From contig NZ_CP134696.1 in assembly GCF_031851795.1 (NCBI RefSeq), positions 6,386,001 through 6,450,000 on the forward strand: 64,000 bases of DNA, read 5' to 3'. Both the position numbers and the translations under genes were made by a program. A model generated the notes under the pieces. That model saw only the letters and a program-made list of their open reading frames with translations. It searched no databases and was not told the DNA's origin. Below, one piece after another: positions 59,477 through 64,000 of the stretch. The stretch is from Pontibacter sp. G13 (GTDB lineage: Bacteria > Bacteroidota > Bacteroidia > J057). Numbering within the stretch: the stretch's first letter is position 1; each line of letters starts with the position of its first letter.

Positions 59477-59821
59477 ATGCCACGTTCGGTAAATGTCGTA
59501 GCAGCACGCGCTCGCAGAAAACGCATGATGAAGCATGCGAAAGGATACTTCGGCCGCAAGAAAAACGTGTGGACCGTAGCCAAAAACCAGATCGAAAAAG
59601 GATGGTTGTACGCTTACCGCGACCGCAAGCAGCGCAAGCGTGAGTTCCGCCGCCTCTGGATTCAGCGTATCAACGCTGGTACTCGCCAGTACGGTCTGAG
59701 CTACTCTGCCTTCATGGGCGCCCTCAACAAAGAGGGAATCGAATTGAACCGTAAGGTATTGGCTGACTTGGCCATGAACCACCCTGAAGCTTTCAAAGCT
59801 GTGGTTGATTCCGTCAAGTAA
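59477..59821 (+). CDS. rplT: 50S ribosomal protein L20
   Basis: A 114-residue protein with the L20 signature ([66 protein letters not shown]). Binds 23S rRNA early in assembly. In operon with rpmI (56-bp gap), ending at a terminator. Confidence 0.96.
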   Translation: MPRSVNVVAARARRKRMMKHAKGYFGRKKNVWTVAKNQIEKGWLYAYRDRKQRKREFRRLWIQRINAGTRQYGLSYSAFMGALNKEGIELNRKVLADLAMNHPEAFKAVVDSVK

Positions 59822-59843
59822 GTCTTGCCAAACGCATAGATTT

Positions 59844-59875
59844 AAAGGTCGTCTCGCCGAGACGGCCTTTTTTTT
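59844..59875 (+). terminator. Terminator of rpmI-rplT
   Basis: AAAGGTCGTCTCG paired with CGAGACGGCCTTT (one G-U pair), two-base loop, then TTTTTTTT. Confidence 0.88.
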
Positions 59876-59992
59876 ATTTCGGCTGCAAGGGCTCATTTCC
59901 GGAACCTCAGTTCGCCATTTTTTCGGAAATAGCCCACTATGTCCTGTAAAAATGGCTTCCTGAGAACCCGAAACTGAACCCTTTCGCTTCGA
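59876..59992 (+). repeat. Family B hairpin repeat, copy B3
   Basis: Compared with B1, the main stem is GCCATTTTT/AAAAATGGC (both sides changed together) and the inner stem ATAG/CTAT instead of GTAG/CTAC. Starts at the rplT terminator T-run. Confidence 0.75.
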
Positions 59993-60080
59993 AATAATCT
60001 CTCTAGAAGGCTCGAATTTTCGGGTTTATCAGTTGGGAAGGTCCTCCTGAATCTTTAGATGGACGTATCTCGAAGAGAGC

Positions 60081-60216
60081 CTATTTCGGCTGCAAGGGCT
60101 TGTGTACTGGGGCACCCACAAGGGGATGCGCCCTGCTGAAAAGGCCGATTCTTGGGAGATTGTCCTGCAAAAATGGCTTCCTGAGAACCCGAAACTGATC
60201 CCTTTCGCTTCGAAAT
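60081..60216 (+). repeat. Family B repeat, copy B4 (rearranged)
   Basis: The right half matches B3 closely (CAAAAATGGCTTCCTGAGAACCCGAAAC), and the outer left end TTTCGGCTGCAAGGGCT is kept. The left stem arm is replaced by unrelated sequence, so the hairpin cannot form as in B1-B3. Confidence 0.65.
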
Positions 60217-60298
60217 GATCCCGCTTGAACGGCTCGGATTTTGTGCGCCTGCTAGACCTCAAGGAGCTAGGGAGGGAAATGCATGCAAGCGTTTGAGA

Positions 60299-60515
60299 AA
60301 TTTGGGCGTATCTCGGCGTGCTGGGCATTGGGGGAGTCTCAGGGTATTCATGTCGCCGAGTCGCTCCCTTCCGGACTCGCTGGCGCTCGGTCGGTGAAAT
60401 AGATGGGCCCTCCAGGGATACAGGATACCGTAAATGCACATGATCTATGCCCTGACTAGATCGCTTCCACCGACTGAATCCTACAGGCAGCTTACGCCGC
60501 GCAGGCCATCCGCAC
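60299..60515 (-). repeat. Family A structured element, copy A9 (subtype c)
   Basis: Minus-strand copy: leader GTGCGGATGGCCTGCGC, closing stem GGCGTA/TACGCC, second stem CTCGGCG/CGCCGAG (60312-60318 and 60354-60360) with a 35-nt loop. Centre with GTCGGTG/CACCGAC enclosing variable DNA. Lies about 80 nt downstream of the type B T9SS gene in the same direction. Confidence 0.85.
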
Positions 60516-60538
60516 TTCTAATCTGGCATTCCTCAACC

Positions 60539-60573
60539 GACAAGGTGCAAACCCACGGGTCTGCACCTTGCTG
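60539..60573 (-). terminator. Hairpin downstream of the lectin T9SS gene
   Basis: Stem CAAGGTGCA/TGCACCTTG with an inner CCC/GGG; no clear U-run, so a weak terminator or 3' protective hairpin. Confidence 0.5.
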
Positions 60574-60596
60574 GAAAGAGAGAGATGGATATGCGA

Positions 60597-62624
60597 CTAC
60601 CGCATGAGGACAATGCTACCGCCTCGCTGATAATCGACTACCTGCTCGTCTGAGTCAAATTCTACCTGTACGGACCACATGTAGGTCCCTTCTGGACAAT
60701 CGCCCCCATCGCAGGTGCCATCCCATTGGAAGGCCGGGTCGCTACTTTCTGCCACGAGATTGCCCCAGCGATTGTAGATCCGGATGACGGCCTGCTGCAA
60801 GGTGCAGATGTACGTCAAGCCAAACTGATCATTGATGCCGTCTCCATTGGGAGTGAAGGCGGTCGGAGCCACAATCGTACAGCCGCAATTGGTGGCGACC
60901 GCATCAGTCGATACTGTCTGCGCCCCGCATTCATTGCTGATCGTCACGGTATAGGTGCCTTCTGTCTCCACAAACCGGGTAGAATCGGTGGAGCCGTCGT
61001 CCCACATGTAGGACGATTCTGGCCAAGGAGCAGCTAGGCGAACTCCCACCAATTCGCAGAAAGGCGTGGTCCCTTCAAAATCCACGGCTGGCGTGTTGTT
61101 TAGCCTGACTTGGATAGAATCTAAACTACGACTACAGCCGTTTGTGCCTTGGACATAGTACACCCCTGTCTGGGTCACGCGATAAGAGCTGGTCTGAGAG
61201 CCGTCCTGCCATTCGAAGAGTCCGACAGGCAGATCTACGGCCAAGATGAATTCATTGACGTCGCAGAGGCTGGTGTCATTCCCTAGATTCACGTCTGGCA
61301 GGTTGGCTACATAATCCACTGTGACGGTGTCTCGACCCGAGCCACAGGCATTGCTGCTGGAAACCCAATACGTGCCCGCAGTGTCCACGACGAAAATCGG
61401 ATCGGTCGAACCATCCTGCCATTCCACATCCAATACGAAAGGCTCAGGTTCCAGCAGGAGGACTTCGCCTTCACAGAGGGTCGTGTCTTCGGGAATCTGG
61501 AGGTTGGGTGCTTCCATGAGATCGATTTGTACCGAGTCTCTGGCTGCGACACAACCATTGAACATGTCCACAAAGTATAGCCCTGGCTCCGTCACGAGGA
61601 AGGTATTGCCGATGATGGAATCCTGCCAGATGTTCCGTTGGCGGAAGCCTTTGGCATCCAGCAAGAGAGAGTCTCCCGCACAAAAGGCCGTATCCTGTCC
61701 CAGTGGAAAAAAGTTCTCCAAAGTGTCAGGTGCCGGGCGGAGTAGATATTCTTGCTCGTACGTGAATCCGCATTCATCCGTGACCACGACTTCGTATCTC
61801 GTTGTCGTCAGGGGCGCTGCCATGGGATTTTGGATCGTGGAGTCAGAAAGTCCATCACCGGGGGTCCAGTCCCATGCTACACCGGGACCTGCTTCTAGTT
61901 CAATGATTGCTCCTTCGCAGAGTTCTTGCTGAACATTGAATCCAGCATTGGCAAATTCCAGGCAGAAGTGCTGCTCGTTGGCTTGCCACCCTGTGGCCCC
62001 AGTGAAACCCCAGTAGACGCGGGGCTGGTTGTCGAAGAAATCCTTGACAATATTGCCATCATATTCGAGTCGGAGTTCGCAATCCACCCAGACTTCAAAT
62101 CGGTCGGCTACGGGGTCCCAGCTGACCCGGAAGATGTGTTCTTGGCAGTCTTCGGCATTGCCGCCGCCGGGGATGATGGCCACTGGACCCGCTCTAGGCG
62201 GGGCTTCATTGTGGTTGGATTGGCCGGCCTTGACGAGCGCCATGTGATCGAAGGGAGGATCGCCGACTTCGGGGTTGTAGTGCGTGTCGAATTCGATGGC
62301 GAGGGATTGCCACAGCCAACCGTATCCGAGACCGCTACCATCCACTCCGACCGTATCCTTGAAGGGGCAGAGAATGAAGGCCATACCATCGGCCCCATCG
62401 TCGTTGCAGCCCATGAAAATGCGGCCTTTCCATTCGAAGGGAAAGTTGAGGTTGAGCTGGCCATTGGACCAGACGGCTCCCCTCTGATATTGTTCGTCAG
62501 GGGTGATGATGGCACAGTTGCCGATGGTGTCGGCCTCCGCATCACCGTAGAGGGAAAATTGTGCCCGTGCAGATATGCACAGGAGGGTGTATACCCCGAG
62601 CAACAGGATAAGCTTCAGATTCAT
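60597..62624 (-). CDS. T9SS type B (gliding-type) protein with L-type lectin domain
   Basis: A 675-residue protein with a signal peptide (1-20). Residues 25-220 are an L-type lectin sandwich (NCAIITPDEQYQRGAVWSNGQLNL, GADGMAFILCPF, SLAIEFDTHYNP, VYWGFTGATGWQANEQHF). Four units of about 85 residues follow, each with TxxLCxG at the start and (W/M)(Q/D)DGST and GTYxVxxxNxCG later. The last 95 residues are the gliding-associated type B sorting domain (APTAFTPNGDGINDQFGLTYI, RIYNRWGNLVAESSD, PEGTYMWSVQV). It probably binds glycans at the cell surface. A single gene. Confidence 0.9.
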   Translation of the reverse strand: MNLKLILLLGVYTLLCISARAQFSLYGDAEADTIGNCAIITPDEQYQRGAVWSNGQLNLNFPFEWKGRIFMGCNDDGADGMAFILCPFKDTVGVDGSGLGYGWLWQSLAIEFDTHYNPEVGDPPFDHMALVKAGQSNHNEAPPRAGPVAIIPGGGNAEDCQEHIFRVSWDPVADRFEVWVDCELRLEYDGNIVKDFFDNQPRVYWGFTGATGWQANEQHFCLEFANAGFNVQQELCEGAIIELEAGPGVAWDWTPGDGLSDSTIQNPMAAPLTTTRYEVVVTDECGFTYEQEYLLRPAPDTLENFFPLGQDTAFCAGDSLLLDAKGFRQRNIWQDSIIGNTFLVTEPGLYFVDMFNGCVAARDSVQIDLMEAPNLQIPEDTTLCEGEVLLLEPEPFVLDVEWQDGSTDPIFVVDTAGTYWVSSSNACGSGRDTVTVDYVANLPDVNLGNDTSLCDVNEFILAVDLPVGLFEWQDGSQTSSYRVTQTGVYYVQGTNGCSRSLDSIQVRLNNTPAVDFEGTTPFCELVGVRLAAPWPESSYMWDDGSTDSTRFVETEGTYTVTISNECGAQTVSTDAVATNCGCTIVAPTAFTPNGDGINDQFGLTYICTLQQAVIRIYNRWGNLVAESSDPAFQWDGTCDGGDCPEGTYMWSVQVEFDSDEQVVDYQRGGSIVLMR

Positions 62625-62886
62625 GGCAAGATCAGTAATCTGGCCTCAAGCGAGGAGTGAGAAGATCATTACAACAGCAGAGAGAAAACGGTAAGTCGAA
62701 AACAGGTCAAAGGAGTAGTTCGAATCTGTGGTATGTAAGATACTAACAAAGTACCATATATAAGATAATCTAATTTATAGATCGTTTTGTTTATTTATCG
62801 AATGGTAGGAAACAATGGATAAAAGGGGATACATACTCCTCGCTTGCGACCAGTAGGGTTCCTTGCCGTGAAAAAAATCGAAAAAA

Positions 62887-63192
62887 CTAGGCGTTGGGGG
62901 TGCCGACTCCCTGAATACTCAGGATGGCTCCGATGGGGATGTGATGCCCGTATTTGAGGGTCACATGCCTCCTGCCAACCTGCCAGATTGTGGTATGGAC
63001 TTCCACGGGGCCTTGGTCGGTCATGAAGACAATCGATACCTTGCCCTTGAACTCGTTGCCGAGGCGTTGGGCGTGCTGAAGTTTTCGGGAGCGACGGTCA
63101 ATCTCCGCAGGATCGGAGAGGACTTCTTCGTAGATGAAATTGATTTCCGGGAGGGTTTCCTTGTCAATTCGTTGGATTTGTGCGCCGTACAT
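62887..63192 (-). CDS. Hypothetical PilZ-like small protein (101 aa)
   Basis: A soluble protein with a helical first half (EEVLSDPAEIDRRSRKLQHAQRLGNEFKGK) and a beta-rich second half (VSIVFMTDQGPVEVHTTIWQVGRRHVTLKYGHHIPIGAILSIQGV) that resembles the small barrels of PilZ-like domains, but the RxxxR signature is not evident. Function unknown. A single gene. Confidence 0.6.
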   Translation of the reverse strand: MYGAQIQRIDKETLPEINFIYEEVLSDPAEIDRRSRKLQHAQRLGNEFKGKVSIVFMTDQGPVEVHTTIWQVGRRHVTLKYGHHIPIGAILSIQGVGTPNA

Positions 63193-63479
63193 GATGATCC
63201 GTGTTAGGTAAAACCATCGTTTCGGGGCAAAAATGGCTGAAAGGAATCATCACCTGTTTAGTCGCTTGTCTTGCCAAAGGTCCAGTCGGGTTGCATCTTG
63301 GTAGTGTTAGGACGGGATGGAAGATGTCTGTACTACGTGCTTGACTGCGAATCATTCAAATATCAAGAAGCGAATCTGATGTGATGTTGAATGAATTTAC
63401 CGATTCCTACGCTGAAAGCCAAGAGGTTAGCGCTGTGTCGGGTAATGGCTGCTGCTTAGCGGGGACGATTCAATTCCTA

Positions 63480-63645
63480 GTGCGGAAGGCCAGCGGCGGC
63501 GATCGGGATGGGAAGGGCGAGCGTCAGCGAGGTCCGGAGCCTTCAGCGGAGGACGGGAGCGATAGCGAACCCCTGGAACAGCCCAGCCCCGCGACTCAGA
63601 TGCCAAGTGTCAGTAAGATGCCGGGCACGCGGGGATCGCCCCAAT
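63480..63645 (+). repeat. Family A structured element, copy A10 (subtype b)
   Basis: Leader GTGCGGAAGGCC, closing stem GGCGATC/GATCGCC, second stem CCCCGCG/CGCGGGG (63587-63593 and 63628-63634) with a 34-nt loop. Subtype-b centre. It lies about 110 nt upstream of the flippase start. Confidence 0.85.
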
Positions 63646-63757
63646 CCTGCGATTCAAGACCTGCCAAGCGCACAATCCGTCAATTCGGCCGGAGCTTATG
63701 GAAAACTGCCGCCCAAGCGCGATATTTGGGAAAAGCATCCGGTAACCCGTCACCTGA

Positions 63758-64000
63758 ATGAGTGTCCTGAAGAAACTCGCTGGCCAGACTCTGATCTATG
63801 GGGCCAGCAACATCCTCGCCCGCCTCCTCAACATCCTGCTCACCCCGATTTACACCAACCAGACCGATATCATCCCGACGGACGATTATGGGATTTTCAG
63901 TTCGTTGTATGCCTATGTGGCGTTTGCGAATGTGATCTTGACGTTTGGGATGGAGACGACGTTTTTCCGGTTCGTGCAGCAACGTCCAGAAAAGCATATT
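63758..64000 (+). CDS. Polysaccharide flippase, MATE/Wzx-like (partial)
   Basis: The first 81 residues of a gene cut by the right edge, starting MSVLKKLAGQTLIYGASNILARLLNILLTPIYTN. This first-helix pattern and the DYGIFSSLYAYVAFANVILTFGMETTFFRF continuation are typical of oligosaccharide/polysaccharide flippases (lipopolysaccharide or exopolysaccharide export) in Bacteroidota. The gene probably opens a cell-wall polysaccharide locus outside the window. Confidence 0.82.
   Translation, partial: MSVLKKLAGQTLIYGASNILARLLNILLTPIYTNQTDIIPTDDYGIFSSLYAYVAFANVILTFGMETTFFRFVQQRPEKHI

Noticed and set aside
1-64000. tRNA, rRNA, riboswitch and complete insertion sequence searches by eye
   Set aside because: No cloverleaf, rRNA core sequence, known riboswitch box or transposase gene was recognised; a covariance-model search would be needed to be certain.

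Overview
This 64 kb window comes from a chromosome of a T9SS-bearing member of the Bacteroidota, probably a Cytophagia- or Saprospiria-like lineage; genus cannot be resolved from sequence alone. The evidence is four secreted proteins with type IX secretion C-terminal sorting domains (three type A, one gliding-type B), promoters of the Bacteroidota TTTG-N19-TAnnTTTG form in front of rpsP and rpmI, an S16 protein with an acidic Ala/Pro/Glu tail, and starts without clear Shine-Dalgarno sequences. No rRNA, tRNA or CRISPR array was seen.

Layout. 1-9 kb: end of a porin-like gene, an esterase, a DUF4349 lipoprotein, a YhcG/DUF1016 nuclease, a YceI gene with a divergent MerR regulator, an AraC regulator with a MATE exporter, an FMN reductase and an isochorismatase-like hydrolase. 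9-16 kb: two cold-shock-domain proteins (one fused to a NYN nuclease-like domain), a DoxX protein, then the housekeeping run rpiA-sua5, rpsP-rimM and a PPK2 kinase. 16-33 kb: hemF, a membrane/HEAT pair, two large T9SS proteins, a HerA-like ATPase, an acyl-ACP desaturase with plsC, and recQ. 33-45 kb: a carbohydrate-directed island with an SGNH hydrolase, a Tat-exported FAD oxidoreductase with an FMN_bind-like partner, a membrane-anchored winged-helix regulator, a GH2 enzyme and a GH29 fucosidase. 45-51 kb: AT-rich accessory DNA with a two-gene coiled-coil operon beside a collapsed integrase, then an HTH/PIN toxin-antitoxin pair. 51-64 kb: an orphan LytTR regulator with a membrane-anchored MepA-like peptidase, cyclophilin, a minimal sorting-domain protein, DUF1223, a flavin monooxygenase, M42 peptidase, rhodanese, rpmI-rplT, an L-type lectin T9SS protein and the start of a flippase.

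The most unusual content lies between the genes. Ten copies of a 165-225 bp element (family A) occur in intergenic spaces on both strands. All ten keep a closing stem of about 6 bp and a second stem of 7 bp around a loop of 33-36 nt, while the sequences of both stems change in a compensatory way from copy to copy. The centre of the element exists in at least three interchangeable versions. This is strong internal evidence for a conserved RNA or single-strand DNA structure. Seven copies start just downstream of a gene and point the same way as it. A second hairpin family (family B, about 125 bp, four copies) also shows compensatory changes. I have an impression that similar family-A-like intergenic repeats exist in other Bacteroidota, but I could not check that here.
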